Shown here: positions 29,673 to 37,774 of the stretch, in pieces
Numbering within the stretch: position 1 is the stretch's first letter
Layout: each line of letters starts with the position of its first letter
From: a virus
Direction: 5' to 3' (one strand)
IMG/VR virus record: IMGVR_UViG_3300031673_000217
Location: 1-37,774 of that record
Length of the DNA stretch: 37,774 nt
Translations under genes and position numbers: made by a program
Notes under the pieces: model-generated
Told to the model about the DNA's origin: nothing
What the model saw: the letters and a program-made list of their open reading frames with translations, nothing else
Databases searched by the model: none

Positions 29673-30403
29673 ATGAGAGAACAGATGATTATTATGAAAA
29701 GATTATTGATGAAATTGATAATGATAAAGGAGAAGAAGATAAAGAAGAAGATAAAGAAGAAAGTAAAGAGGAAGATAATAAAGATAGTAATGGCAAAAAG
29801 AACAGACCGAGTTTTGATTGGAAGGTTTTAACGAAAGAATATGTTGGGGGTTCTTTTGAAACAGTTGATGAATATATTAAATGGAGTGATGATAGGGTTG
29901 AGAAGTTTGGAGAGAAAAGGCCGACATCACATACAATTAAAAGAGCTTCATCACGGTTTGATTGGATTGCATTAAAAAGGAAAAAGGAATTAGGTTTAAT
30001 TGAAAAGATTGTTGATGGAGCAAGTAATGTTATAAGTGCAGAGGCAAGAGACCAGATTGAAGAATTAGCAAAAATGAAAACAGCAGTAACAAAATCACTT
30101 GTAAATTTAATAATTAAACTTACTAAGGATCCAAGCAATATGTATGTTAGAGCGGATTTATCTGATTTAATAAATGATACGAAGAGGTCATTGGGGATGA
30201 AAACAAAGGAAGAGGATCAGGTAAGTAATCCGATGATAAATGTGAATCAACAAAATGCAATGATTGGCGAAGGTAGCAGGAGGAAGCAATTAGAAGAAGC
30301 GACAAAAGAAGAACGTGAAAAGATAGCACAATCTGACATTGAAATAAACAAAGCATTAAAGGAAAAGTTTTTTGATGATGAAGAATTAGCGGATTTTGAA
30401 TAA
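29669..30403 (+). CDS. Putative terminase small subunit
   Basis: 244 residues. The N-terminal 45 residues are Glu/Asp/Lys-rich. Residues 48-110 have DWKVLTKEYVGG, then RPTSHTIKRASSRFDWIALKRKK, an HTH like that of terminase small subunits that bind the packaging site. The rest is helical and acidic at the end. The position before a large terminase supports the call. An ATGA overlap joins it to the methyltransferase. Confidence 0.6.
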   Translation: MNERTDDYYEKIIDEIDNDKGEEDKEEDKEESKEEDNKDSNGKKNRPSFDWKVLTKEYVGGSFETVDEYIKWSDDRVEKFGEKRPTSHTIKRASSRFDWIALKRKKELGLIEKIVDGASNVISAEARDQIEELAKMKTAVTKSLVNLIIKLTKDPSNMYVRADLSDLINDTKRSLGMKTKEEDQVSNPMINVNQQNAMIGEGSRRKQLEEATKEEREKIAQSDIEINKALKEKFFDDEELADFE

Positions 30404-30418
30404 AGGGTACAAATAGAT

Positions 30419-30598
30419 ATGGGAAGAAAAGTAAAAGGATTGACAGTGCAGGATGTGAGAGGAAATAAAAACAGAACATATTCAGAAATGGCAGTGATAC
30501 TCGAGTGCAGTATTACAGCGGTACGGAATTTCATGATAAAAAACAGAATACGAAAACAGGATTGCAGAGTTAAAAGAAAAGGCACGTATTGTTATTAA
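30419..30598 (+). CDS. Small HTH protein between terminase genes
   Basis: 59 residues (MGRKVKGLTVQDVRG...): NRTYSEMAVILECSITAVRNFMIKNRI is an HTH, rich in Arg/Lys at both ends. A small DNA-binding protein here could be a second packaging or regulatory factor. The binding site is weak (AAAGGGTAC). Confidence 0.5.
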   Translation: MGRKVKGLTVQDVRGNKNRTYSEMAVILECSITAVRNFMIKNRIRKQDCRVKRKGTYCY

Positions 30599-30632
30599 AG
30601 AAAAGATATGCTGTTTGAATAAAGGGCAAGCA

Positions 30633-32387
30633 ATGGATTTTAATGATCAGGATGAATTAAGAAAAGTTGTAATAACCGATATGGTGAATACAGGTATATT
30701 GTTTTTTGATAAGTATCACCTGTCAACAAGTGGAGAGAGAATGCATTTCAACCACATGCCATATTTAAAAGAAATGTATTTTGATGAGAGCCAAGAAATA
30801 ATCGTTATGTCAAGTGTGCAAACGGGCAAGAGTGAATTTGCATTGATAAAAGGATTAGCAAGTGTTGATTCAGGATTGAATGTATTCCATGTATTCAGCA
30901 CAGGTGAAGCAAAGAATAGTTTTGTTAAAAGCAGAATAGATGAATTGTTTGATAAAGTACCCGAATATAAAGTAATGGAAAAAGATGATAGAAGAAATAA
31001 ATATTTGAGGCAGATAGGAGAAGCGAATTGGAAATTTGTTATATCAGGAAGCAAGCCGCAGTTTGATGAATTCCCTGCTGATATTATTATTGTAGATGAG
31101 TTTGATTCATGCAATCAGGAGAATGTTAAACTTGCAGATACAAGAACAGAGAATAGTAATTATAAAATTAAATTGATTGTTGGGAATCCAACAGTTGAAA
31201 ATGTAGGCATAGAAGAATTATGGAAAGAGAGCACAAAAAAGGAATGGTATTTTTTATGCAAAGAATGCAAGGAATGGATTGGAGCAGATTTTTTTAAGAT
31301 AGTTGTTAAAGAGAATAAAGACAATGACGGGAATCATCTTACTTATGAATTGTATGATACTGAATGGAATGAAAATTTATATAGAGATATATATATCAGG
31401 TGTCCTCATTGTAAAACATTACAGGATAGAGGAAAAGGTAAATGGATTAAGGAAGGGGATAATTTCAAGAGAACAAGTTATCATATTTCAAAGATAATGA
31501 AACTTAATAGTAAAATATCTGAATTATGGATAGAGTTAAAAGATGCAGAAGGTAATGATTATAAAACAATGATTTTTTATAATAAGAAATTAGGTTTACC
31601 ATATACAGGAACAGGAGCAAAGATAACAAAAGATATGTTGGATAGATTAGTATATGATTATGTTGTGAGAAATTCAAGTAGATTACCCACGATAGGAGGA
31701 TTGGATGTTGGAGAGAAGTTTGATTTACAGATTGATATATCTGCAAAGAAAGAAGGAAAGAGGAAAAGATTATTTTTAAATGCTTATAGATTAAATTCAC
31801 TTGAAGAGGTTAAAGAGAAAATTGAATTGTTTAATATAAAAACATTATGTGTTGGAATAAAACCAGAGAGACATTTAATGCAAAAGCTTAGAGAAGATAT
31901 GTTTGGGATATGTGATGTAATATTGATTGAGGAATTAGAGGGCAAATCAGGAAATTTAAAATTAATTGGATTTGAAGAGAATGAGGAATTAGGTGTTATA
32001 AAAACTGACAGGACATGGATGCTTGATGAATCAATGAAGAATATAAAAATGAAACTTAATATTTTACCTAAAGGTTATGAATCAATACTTGATGGATTTT
32101 GGTTAAAGAGTATGGAATCAATAACGAGGATATTTGAGAATGACAAGAATGAATACAAGTGGAGCAAGGCAAGTATTGATCACTTTAGATTTACGGATGC
32201 CTTTAGTATGTTGGCATGGATGAAAACACAGGATGCTATTTTATTTGGTGGTAATTTCAAAAAGGATGAAACAGAGAAAAAAAGCAAAAGAGATATTGAA
32301 GTTGAAAGTAAAAAACTTATTTCAAGAAAAATAACACATGAAAGAATAGGACTTGTAAAAAGAAATTATGGCCTTAGAAGAAGATAA
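30633..32387 (+). CDS. Terminase large subunit, GpA-like
   Basis: 584 residues from ATG 30633 (AAAGGG upstream; a TTG at 30615 would add six residues). ATPase: Walker A SSVQTGKS (60-67) and Walker B IIIVDEFD (151-158). A zinc-binding insert CKECKEWI ... CPHCKTLQDRGKGKW follows. The nuclease part has IGGLDVGEKFDL and a late DHFRFTDAF. This is the lambda GpA type of motor that cuts and pumps DNA into the head. It overlaps the next gene by 20 bases. Confidence 0.88.
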   Translation: MDFNDQDELRKVVITDMVNTGILFFDKYHLSTSGERMHFNHMPYLKEMYFDESQEIIVMSSVQTGKSEFALIKGLASVDSGLNVFHVFSTGEAKNSFVKSRIDELFDKVPEYKVMEKDDRRNKYLRQIGEANWKFVISGSKPQFDEFPADIIIVDEFDSCNQENVKLADTRTENSNYKIKLIVGNPTVENVGIEELWKESTKKEWYFLCKECKEWIGADFFKIVVKENKDNDGNHLTYELYDTEWNENLYRDIYIRCPHCKTLQDRGKGKWIKEGDNFKRTSYHISKIMKLNSKISELWIELKDAEGNDYKTMIFYNKKLGLPYTGTGAKITKDMLDRLVYDYVVRNSSRLPTIGGLDVGEKFDLQIDISAKKEGKRKRLFLNAYRLNSLEEVKEKIELFNIKTLCVGIKPERHLMQKLREDMFGICDVILIEELEGKSGNLKLIGFEENEELGVIKTDRTWMLDESMKNIKMKLNILPKGYESILDGFWLKSMESITRIFENDKNEYKWSKASIDHFRFTDAFSMLAWMKTQDAILFGGNFKKDETEKKSKRDIEVESKKLISRKITHERIGLVKRNYGLRRR

Positions 32388-32619
32388 AAATAAATTCCGT
32401 AAAGATATTCGTTCCGTTATAAAAAAGCATTTCAGCGAATTTAAAACAGGAACAGTTTATTATTTAATGCGTGAGATGTTTGATGAAGAAATAGCAAATA
32501 TATCCATAAGAACAAATAACGGTAAAATGAAGGATTCTGCAAAAACACTTGGAATTAACTATAAAACATTCCAAAAGATAAGACCTGAACAAAGCACTCA
32601 AAAAGGTCAAAATTATTAG
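32368..32619 (+). CDS. Small basic HTH-like protein
   Basis: 83 residues: MALEEDKNKFRKDIRSVIKKHFSEF, then EEIANISIRTNNG and AKTLGINYKTFQKI, which may form an HTH. Codon use (cgt, ttc) differs a little from neighbours. It is followed by a 198-base gap, so it ends the terminase operon. No family recognised. Confidence 0.5.
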   Translation: MALEEDKNKFRKDIRSVIKKHFSEFKTGTVYYLMREMFDEEIANISIRTNNGKMKDSAKTLGINYKTFQKIRPEQSTQKGQNY

Positions 32620-32817
32620 TCGCTAATAATTTTGGATAACTACCTTTAAAATCAATGGTTTATGTTATAAAAAAAACGTTAAATATTACACATATTTTTA
32701 ATGGTTTATAATATCATGGAAATATGGCAGTTGTAGTTGTTACACCGCCAATAAATTTGACATATTATAGTATATATGCAATAATAGGGATGAAAGAGCA
32801 TTTAATAAAGGAAGTAT
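32620..32817. other. Non-coding gap before the portal gene
   Basis: 198 bases with a promoter candidate at 32757-32785. Two copies of AATGGTTTAT lie near 32654 and 32698. GTTAAATATTACAC at 32678-32691 matches 13 of 14 bases of an element at 20346-20359. A second, weaker TATAAT stands near 32705. A 42-codon frame from 32724 overlaps the portal start and the promoter and is not considered real. Confidence 0.55.
32757..32785 (+). promoter_or_regulatory. Strong late promoter candidate
   Basis: Perfect TTGACA (32757-32762), 17-base spacer, and AATAAT (32780-32785) with an extended TGC just before it. Transcription would begin near 32792, about 26 bases before the portal ATG, and drive head genes. 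It looks like a host sigma-70-type promoter. Confidence 0.75.
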
Positions 32818-34356
32818 ATGTTTGGTTTAGTAAGCTCCAAGAAACTAAGTGAGGTTAAAACTGAATTAAACAAGATACGAGAAGAATTAGAAGAAACACA
32901 AACAGAAAAGAAACGCAGGAAGATACAAGAGAGTTATTTATTCACTGGTGATTTGAATAAAAATATATATGGGCAGGATTCGGAGGATAGGTCAGATTTA
33001 ACTGTACTCAATTATCAGGAAGTACAGAAACAATGTTATGATGCTTTTAAAACATTCCCTTATGCAAAACGTGTAATTGAATTAGTTACTGATTTTGTAA
33101 TTGGTGCAAAATTAACTTATACCATTGCTGATGAACACAAGAAAAAATTAGAAATAGTAATGGAGGATTTTTGGACTGATTTTGATAATGATTTTGATTT
33201 GTATCTTGAAGGGATGTTGAATGAGTTATATGTTCTTGGTGAACAGATTTATCCACCTGCTGTAGTTGAAACAACAAATATAGTTAAACTTGGTATTGTT
33301 GATCCGAGAGAAGTTGACAGGATAATGAGGGATAAAACAAACAGTAAAAGATTATCACAAGTTATTTTAACACTTGATGCCGCAGGTGATGAAAGAGTAT
33401 ACGGAGTTATTCAAGAGGTTGGTGGAAAATTAGCAGTTCCAGAATATGCAAGGAATGTTGGAGCAGGTAAAAAATATGAAGGTGATGTATTTTTATTTCA
33501 AATAAACAGATTACCAACACAGACAAGAGGTTATTCAGAATTAACAACCATGATAGAGCATCTTGATTTATTGGATCAATTTTTATTTCAAGCAACTGAA
33601 AAAGCATTATTGATGTATCAATTTATTGCAGACGTTTTAATAAAAAACAAAACAGAAAAAGAGATTGATGAGTTCAATGTACCTGATCCAAGAAAAAATG
33701 TTATATTTAAACACAATCAAAATGTTGAAATGAAATTGCATACACCGGATATTAAAGCAGTAGAAATAGATAAGTTTGTTGGATTATTATCAAGATATAT
33801 TCTTGTTGCAGTTGGAATACCAGAGCACTGGGTTGTTCAGGGTGGAAACGCTAATTTGGCAACAGCTAAAGAGCAGAACAATCCGATTGAAAAAAGACTT
33901 GAACGGAAACAGGGTATAACGGATAAGATGCTGAAAACACTTGTACGGTATCAGTTTGAGAAAAAGTTTCCTAATTCAACATCAAGTGAAATAAAAAAAT
34001 ATGTTAATGCAGTGAAGTTTAGTTATCCATCAGTTGCAGGAGTTGACAGGAAATTAAGAGCACAAGTAATGCTTGAAACAGCGAAGGCACTTGTTATTGC
34101 AGTTGCTCAAAATTGGGTTGCAGGTTCAGATGCGGCAGAGGAATTTGTAAAATTATCAAATAAATATGGAATGGATTTAACAGCATTAAAAGTAGATGAT
34201 GAATTGAAAAGTTTATTAAAAGTACCTGGCAAGGATGAAATTGATAATGCAGGACAGCTTGATGATTATTTCCTTGCCGTTGATAAAATGGCAAAAGATA
34301 TAGAGTTTGGTAGTGGTAAAAAAATTGGGCAGAAGGTAGACGCTAAAACAGTATAA
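32818..34356 (+). CDS. Phage portal protein
   Basis: 512 residues. It has a coiled N-terminus, then the portal core (YDAFKTFPYAKRVIELVTDFVIG, ELYVLGEQIYP, VDPREVDRIM, DVFLFQINRLPTQTRGYSEL) and a crown/wing region (KFVGLLSRYILVAVGIPEHWV). Twelve copies form the DNA entry ring at one head vertex. It sits directly after the late promoter and before the Mu gpF-like gene. TAAAGGAAG is the binding site. Confidence 0.85.
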   Translation: MFGLVSSKKLSEVKTELNKIREELEETQTEKKRRKIQESYLFTGDLNKNIYGQDSEDRSDLTVLNYQEVQKQCYDAFKTFPYAKRVIELVTDFVIGAKLTYTIADEHKKKLEIVMEDFWTDFDNDFDLYLEGMLNELYVLGEQIYPPAVVETTNIVKLGIVDPREVDRIMRDKTNSKRLSQVILTLDAAGDERVYGVIQEVGGKLAVPEYARNVGAGKKYEGDVFLFQINRLPTQTRGYSELTTMIEHLDLLDQFLFQATEKALLMYQFIADVLIKNKTEKEIDEFNVPDPRKNVIFKHNQNVEMKLHTPDIKAVEIDKFVGLLSRYILVAVGIPEHWVVQGGNANLATAKEQNNPIEKRLERKQGITDKMLKTLVRYQFEKKFPNSTSSEIKKYVNAVKFSYPSVAGVDRKLRAQVMLETAKALVIAVAQNWVAGSDAAEEFVKLSNKYGMDLTALKVDDELKSLLKVPGKDEIDNAGQLDDYFLAVDKMAKDIEFGSGKKIGQKVDAKTV

Positions 34357-34357
34357 T

Positions 34358-35257
34358 ATGGCAGGTAGAAACAGTGAACGTCAAATAGTATACGCAGAAG
34401 AAGTGTATGAATTATTGAATGATTATAAAAATACTATGAATGCTTATAGTATTAAGGTTATAGAAATGCTTGATGATATACAGCGTAGGATTAGATATAA
34501 GATATTTTCAATAAGTGAGGAAGCATGGTTAAAGTTAGAATTGACAAAGATGTCAGGAGAAATAGAAAATCTTTTAAAAAATTTCAATATAGAATATAAT
34601 GCAACATTGCTTAATTCATTAAGGGATAGTGCAAAATCGGGAATAAATATTGTAATAGAACCGATGAAGAATAATCTTGATGTGAGTTTAATGTTTACGG
34701 AACCTTCTTTTTTCACTCCTGTATTTATGGATGAAGCAATCAGGGCGACATGGAATATAGCAAGTACAAATATAGTTGGTGTAACAGAGCAGGTAGCGAG
34801 AAATATAATTAGTGAGATAATGCAGGGTATAACAATTGGGGATACGAGATCATCTATTGTTGATAAAATTGCAGGACAGTTAGGTGGAGAGAAGTTAGGA
34901 TTCAGCACATTAAATGAAAGAGCATGGACTATATTTAGAACTGAAACATCTAAAATGCAAAGTTTTGCTACTGAATTACAAATGAGAGGTGTAATGGAAA
35001 TTATACCTGAAGCAGAAAAAGTATGGCATCATGGAGTATGGGGTATAGGACAGAGACCGCGCCCGGGACATGTTGCACTGGATGGAGTATCTGTCCCAAT
35101 GATTGAACCATTTTATAATGGGAATACAGGGCAGTCATTAATGTTTCCGCATGATCCTAATGCTCCGGCAAGTGAAGTATGTAATTGTGGATGCGCTCAT
35201 TCTGCAAAGATGCCTGATGAATCGTATCTTAGAAGTAAGACGATGGTAAATGTTTAG
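34358..35257 (+). CDS. Head morphogenesis protein, Mu gpF/SPP1 gp7-like
   Basis: 299 residues. The C-terminal domain has RAWTIFRTETSKMQSFATELQMRG, RPGHVALDGVSVPMIEPF and a late PHDPNAPASEVCNCGCAH, the conserved order of the Phage_Mu_F family (R-T-E, H-x-x-L-D-G, P-D-P, C-x-C). These proteins help assemble the head or portal and may enter the cell with DNA. It starts just after the portal stop, so the two are translated together. Confidence 0.85.
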   Translation: MAGRNSERQIVYAEEVYELLNDYKNTMNAYSIKVIEMLDDIQRRIRYKIFSISEEAWLKLELTKMSGEIENLLKNFNIEYNATLLNSLRDSAKSGINIVIEPMKNNLDVSLMFTEPSFFTPVFMDEAIRATWNIASTNIVGVTEQVARNIISEIMQGITIGDTRSSIVDKIAGQLGGEKLGFSTLNERAWTIFRTETSKMQSFATELQMRGVMEIIPEAEKVWHHGVWGIGQRPRPGHVALDGVSVPMIEPFYNGNTGQSLMFPHDPNAPASEVCNCGCAHSAKMPDESYLRSKTMVNV

Positions 35258-35279
35258 TTTTTTTAAGGGAGATAAAAAA

Positions 35280-35705
35280 ATGGAATATGGCAAATCTAAA
35301 GAAAAAGAAATGAAAAGTATATTAGAAGAAGCAGAAGGAGAAGTGAAAGAAAGAGTATTAAGACAACGGCTTGTTGATGAGATGCAGAAGTTGGGAATAG
35401 AAAATATCAGTATTGATATGTCAATTGATGAATTAAAAAAGATATTTAATGTTTATAAGAATCAAAAAAGGGTCCAGATAGAAGAAGTATATGATAAACA
35501 ATGGGCTATTGAAAGAATAAGAAATTCAAAAGTAAAAACAAAAGTTAAAAAATTAAATGGTGCGACAGTAGTACCGCAGACATATATGGAATTACTTGAA
35601 AGTGATATATTTTCATGTAAGGTTATTGGGGATGAATTTATAATAGCAATGCATGAAGGCGGTAAATATAAATACGATTTAAAAGCAGGGATACTGAAAG
35701 GATAA
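35280..35705 (+). CDS. Hypothetical head-operon protein
   Basis: 141 residues from ATG 35280 (AAGGGAG upstream; an ATG at 35250 would overlap the previous stop). It has an acidic, helical N-terminus and a beta-rich end (VVPQTYMELLESDIFSCKVIGDEFIIAMHEGGKYKYDLK). It lies between head assembly genes; a minor head component is possible but unproven. Confidence 0.55.
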   Translation: MEYGKSKEKEMKSILEEAEGEVKERVLRQRLVDEMQKLGIENISIDMSIDELKKIFNVYKNQKRVQIEEVYDKQWAIERIRNSKVKTKVKKLNGATVVPQTYMELLESDIFSCKVIGDEFIIAMHEGGKYKYDLKAGILKG

Positions 35706-35708
35706 TCA

Positions 35709-37774
35709 ATGTTAAGATTTCTATTTGAACAATTAAATTATGAAGTTGATGTTGATACTTTACTTGAAGTGATTAAAAAAACACTTAACAAGAATGAATG
35801 GTGTGTATTTTCAGAAGCAGGTAAAAGGATGGGGTGTTATTCAACAAAAGCAGAAGCGGAAAAAAGACTTGATCAAATAGAAATGTTTAAACATATGAAC
35901 GAAGCATTAGGAGAAGCGACAAAGAAATGGACAAAAGATAGTGCAATGTCATGGTTAAAGGAACATGATTTTAAAACAAGTGATTTTGAAAAGATGGAAA
36001 ATTATTTCAGTTTCAGACAGACAGACCCTAAACAGTATGATTCTTTCAAGGCAGATAAAGCGCCTTTTAATTTTAATGAAGCAGGTGGATGTCTTGTTAT
36101 TTTTGGGATTAAAGGTGCAGGTGATAATAAAACTTCAGAAATACAAACAATAAGATTTTATCATGGTGGCAAGATAAAAGAGGAATCAGAAAGTTTTTAT
36201 AAATACATTGTAAATAAAATGGGAGTAGCAGAACAGATTGATATTGAAGGTGGAGTTGAAAAGGTATTGAGAGCATTGCTTGTAGATCAGTATGGATTAG
36301 ATAAAACTAATGCAAGCAAAATAGTTAAAGCAGGTTTTAATAAACAAGCAGTGATGGAAGTGATGGACAGTATGGGTTTAGCTGAAAAGTTAAAATCAGA
36401 TTACATGAAGTTAATTGCACAATGGAAACAAGATATAAATTATGCTTCACATTCAGACCTTGAATTTTTAATGAAAGAATCAGAATGTCCTTTTGTATTA
36501 TTGGAAGCACAAGAAGGGGATGGTTCTGTTTGGAAAGTTGCGGTAATAGAAAAAGGGAAGAGTTATAATAGTACGGTTTACACAGATAATTCACTTGATG
36601 ATATAGTTAGGATTATAAATGAAGCAGACAAGGGTGGTGCTCCAATAAAATGTAATGCTTTTAAGTTAGAATCAATGTTGAATCATTTACCAGAAACGGC
36701 AAGGAAATTTGTAAAGGGATTTGTTGAAAATATTGTTGGATGGTTTAAAAATGCAAAGAAGATTGGGAATCAGGTAATAGCGGAATTGCATCTTGATGAA
36801 GGAGCGGAAAAGATAAAGAGTTTATTGAAAACCGCATATAAGAAAAATATAAAAATGCCGTTTGGATTATCAATAGATGGAGATGGAGATGTTGAGGAAG
36901 GATTTGATGGTTCAAGTAATGTAATAAATGTTTTAGGTGTTAAAACATTAAATAGTATAGATTGTGTAACATACCCAAGTGCAGGGGGTAAATTTTTAAG
37001 TTTAATAGAGTCTATTTTTAGAGAGGAACAGAAAATGTATAGACTGTTATTGGAAATGATTGCTCGGATTTATGGTGATTTGGTTGAAGGTATTGAAGTA
37101 GAGAAGGCTGATTTGGAAGTTGCAAAAAAGATTTTGGCAGAAGCTTCAAAGAAAGATGCTCGTTTCAAGATTGAGTTGACAGAGGAAAATGTTAGTGATG
37201 TGATTAAAAAGGTAACGGACATTGAGTATGCTATTAGAGAAGAGGCTAAAACTGCCAAGATAGCACCTGTTAAAGTTGAGCCAAAAACAAATGATGACAT
37301 GAAAAAGATTGTTGAAGCAGAACTCAAGGCTCTTAAAGAAGCACTTACACAGGAACGGTGTGAAATGCTTTTGAAAAAACTTCTTGATGAATCGGCACTT
37401 CCTTCACAGTTTAAAGAACAGTTGACAGAGGATTTCAAAGGCAGGATTTTTGAAGAGGATGAATTGAAAAAGAAAATAGATTCAATGGAAAAAGCAGTAT
37501 CACAGTTCAAAGAAGTATCTGCAGGTGGGCAGACAAGAGTTAAAGTTATTACTGATGTAAGGGACAAACAGCTTGATAGTATACAGGCATCAATGGATAT
37601 TCTTTGTGACGTTAGGGATGATGATGGTAAGTTAGTTGAGGGTGTTGATAGATGGCACGGTTCAATCAAAAGAGCATATATTGATATAACGGGCGATGAA
37701 TATATAGATGGCATGGTTGATATGAATTCACGGAATAGCAGATTGCATGAATCTATTAAAACATCTGATTTCAC
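35709..37774 (+). CDS. Capsid protease-scaffold-major capsid fusion (3' end cut)
   Basis: One frame of 688 codons, open to the window edge. Residues 30-115 have WCVFSEAGKRMGCYSTKAEAE and WLKEHDFK ... YFSFRQTDP, N-terminal parts often found in phage proteases. Residues 356-430 form the prohead protease (VIAELHLDEGAEKIKSLLK, MPFGLSIDGDG, LNSIDCVTYPSAGGKF). Residues 440-600 are a charged helical scaffold. From 606 on comes a major capsid N-terminus (VKVITDVRDKQLDSI, RAYIDITGDEYIDG, SRLHESIKTSDF). AAAGG precedes the ATG. Cleavage sites are not identified. Confidence 0.72.
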   Translation, partial: MLRFLFEQLNYEVDVDTLLEVIKKTLNKNEWCVFSEAGKRMGCYSTKAEAEKRLDQIEMFKHMNEALGEATKKWTKDSAMSWLKEHDFKTSDFEKMENYFSFRQTDPKQYDSFKADKAPFNFNEAGGCLVIFGIKGAGDNKTSEIQTIRFYHGGKIKEESESFYKYIVNKMGVAEQIDIEGGVEKVLRALLVDQYGLDKTNASKIVKAGFNKQAVMEVMDSMGLAEKLKSDYMKLIAQWKQDINYASHSDLEFLMKESECPFVLLEAQEGDGSVWKVAVIEKGKSYNSTVYTDNSLDDIVRIINEADKGGAPIKCNAFKLESMLNHLPETARKFVKGFVENIVGWFKNAKKIGNQVIAELHLDEGAEKIKSLLKTAYKKNIKMPFGLSIDGDGDVEEGFDGSSNVINVLGVKTLNSIDCVTYPSAGGKFLSLIESIFREEQKMYRLLLEMIARIYGDLVEGIEVEKADLEVAKKILAEASKKDARFKIELTEENVSDVIKKVTDIEYAIREEAKTAKIAPVKVEPKTNDDMKKIVEAELKALKEALTQERCEMLLKKLLDESALPSQFKEQLTEDFKGRIFEEDELKKKIDSMEKAVSQFKEVSAGGQTRVKVITDVRDKQLDSIQASMDILCDVRDDDGKLVEGVDRWHGSIKRAYIDITGDEYIDGMVDMNSRNSRLHESIKTSDF

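Noticed and set aside
32724-32852. 42-codon frame (MAVVVVTPP...)
   Set aside because: It lies across the late promoter and the portal start and has no clear ribosome binding site.
37070-37774. Minus-strand frame of 234 codons
   Set aside because: It is Ser-rich, has no ribosome binding site and is the shadow of the capsid fusion frame on the + strand.
1-37774. CRISPR array, integrase or insertion sequence
   Set aside because: No regularly spaced direct repeats, no integrase or transposase motifs and no terminal inverted repeats with target duplication were seen; the repeats present are in-frame, tandem or junction repeats.

Overview
This window is a segment of a tailed double-stranded DNA phage or prophage genome (Caudoviricetes). 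The evidence is a complete head-packaging block at the right end: terminase small and large subunits, portal, Mu gpF-like protein and capsid protease. It also carries phage-type recombination genes. All convincing genes lie on the + strand, are packed tightly (often with 1-8 base stop/start overlaps such as ATGA) and are preceded by purine-rich AGGAG-type ribosome binding sites. By eye the DNA is very AT-rich, around 30% GC, and uses the standard bacterial code (TGA behaves as a stop throughout). The ribosome binding sites, a RecU-like resolvase, sigma-70-like promoters and a lipobox point to a bacterial host, possibly Firmicutes-like, but the sequence does not fix the host. No integrase, tRNA gene, lysis gene or tail gene is seen, and both ends are cut inside genes.

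Layout. (1) 1-2932: small accessory genes, including an Rmf/CrpP-like protein and a protein with 40 exact pentapeptide repeats. (2) 2943-3735: a two-HTH excisionase/MerR-like regulator, a sigma-70-like factor and, at the end of the sigma gene, a good promoter. (3) 3786-10355: replication and recombination operon with a ParB-like protein, an ssDNA-binding protein with an SSB-like acidic tip, a RecA/UvsX recombinase, and a Rad50/SbcC ATPase split into two genes around an Mre11/SbcD nuclease. The operon ends in a strong intrinsic terminator. (4) 10436-13267: RecU-like resolvase and small zinc-binding proteins. (5) 13290-19519: a glycan-type cassette with a GT4 glycosyltransferase, a GT2 glycosyltransferase, a lipoprotein, a SAM methyltransferase and a GT8-like/GT9-like fusion. 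(6) 19530-20600: a zinc ribbon plus RNA polymerase alpha-CTD-like protein, a coiled-coil protein, then a gene-free gap with hairpins and a GC-rich cloverleaf-like RNA candidate. (7) 20601-26483: DUF3820, DUF5131 (Gp37/Gp68), ASCH, a TopoVI-A/Spo11-like Toprim protein, then a run of small genes joined by a repeated junction sequence (DnaJ-type zinc finger, deoxyribosyltransferase-like, MazG-like). (8) 26484-28165: sparse DNA with repeats and hairpins. (9) 28166-37774: second ParB-like protein, C5 DNA methyltransferase, terminase subunits, a near-consensus late promoter, portal, Mu gpF-like protein, and one long frame that appears to fuse capsid protease, scaffold and major capsid protein.

How it may work together (inference). 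The sigma-like factor and HTH regulator may act on promoters in the three main gaps, which share a TTACAC-type element. The SSB, RecA, Mre11/Rad50 and RecU proteins form a recombination-dependent replication and repair set. The methyltransferase and second ParB-like protein lead into packaging. The glycosyltransferases probably modify the virion, the host surface or DNA. The most unusual features are the split Rad50, the capsid polyprotein, the repeated gene-junction sequence, the alpha-CTD-like protein and the structured RNA candidate.
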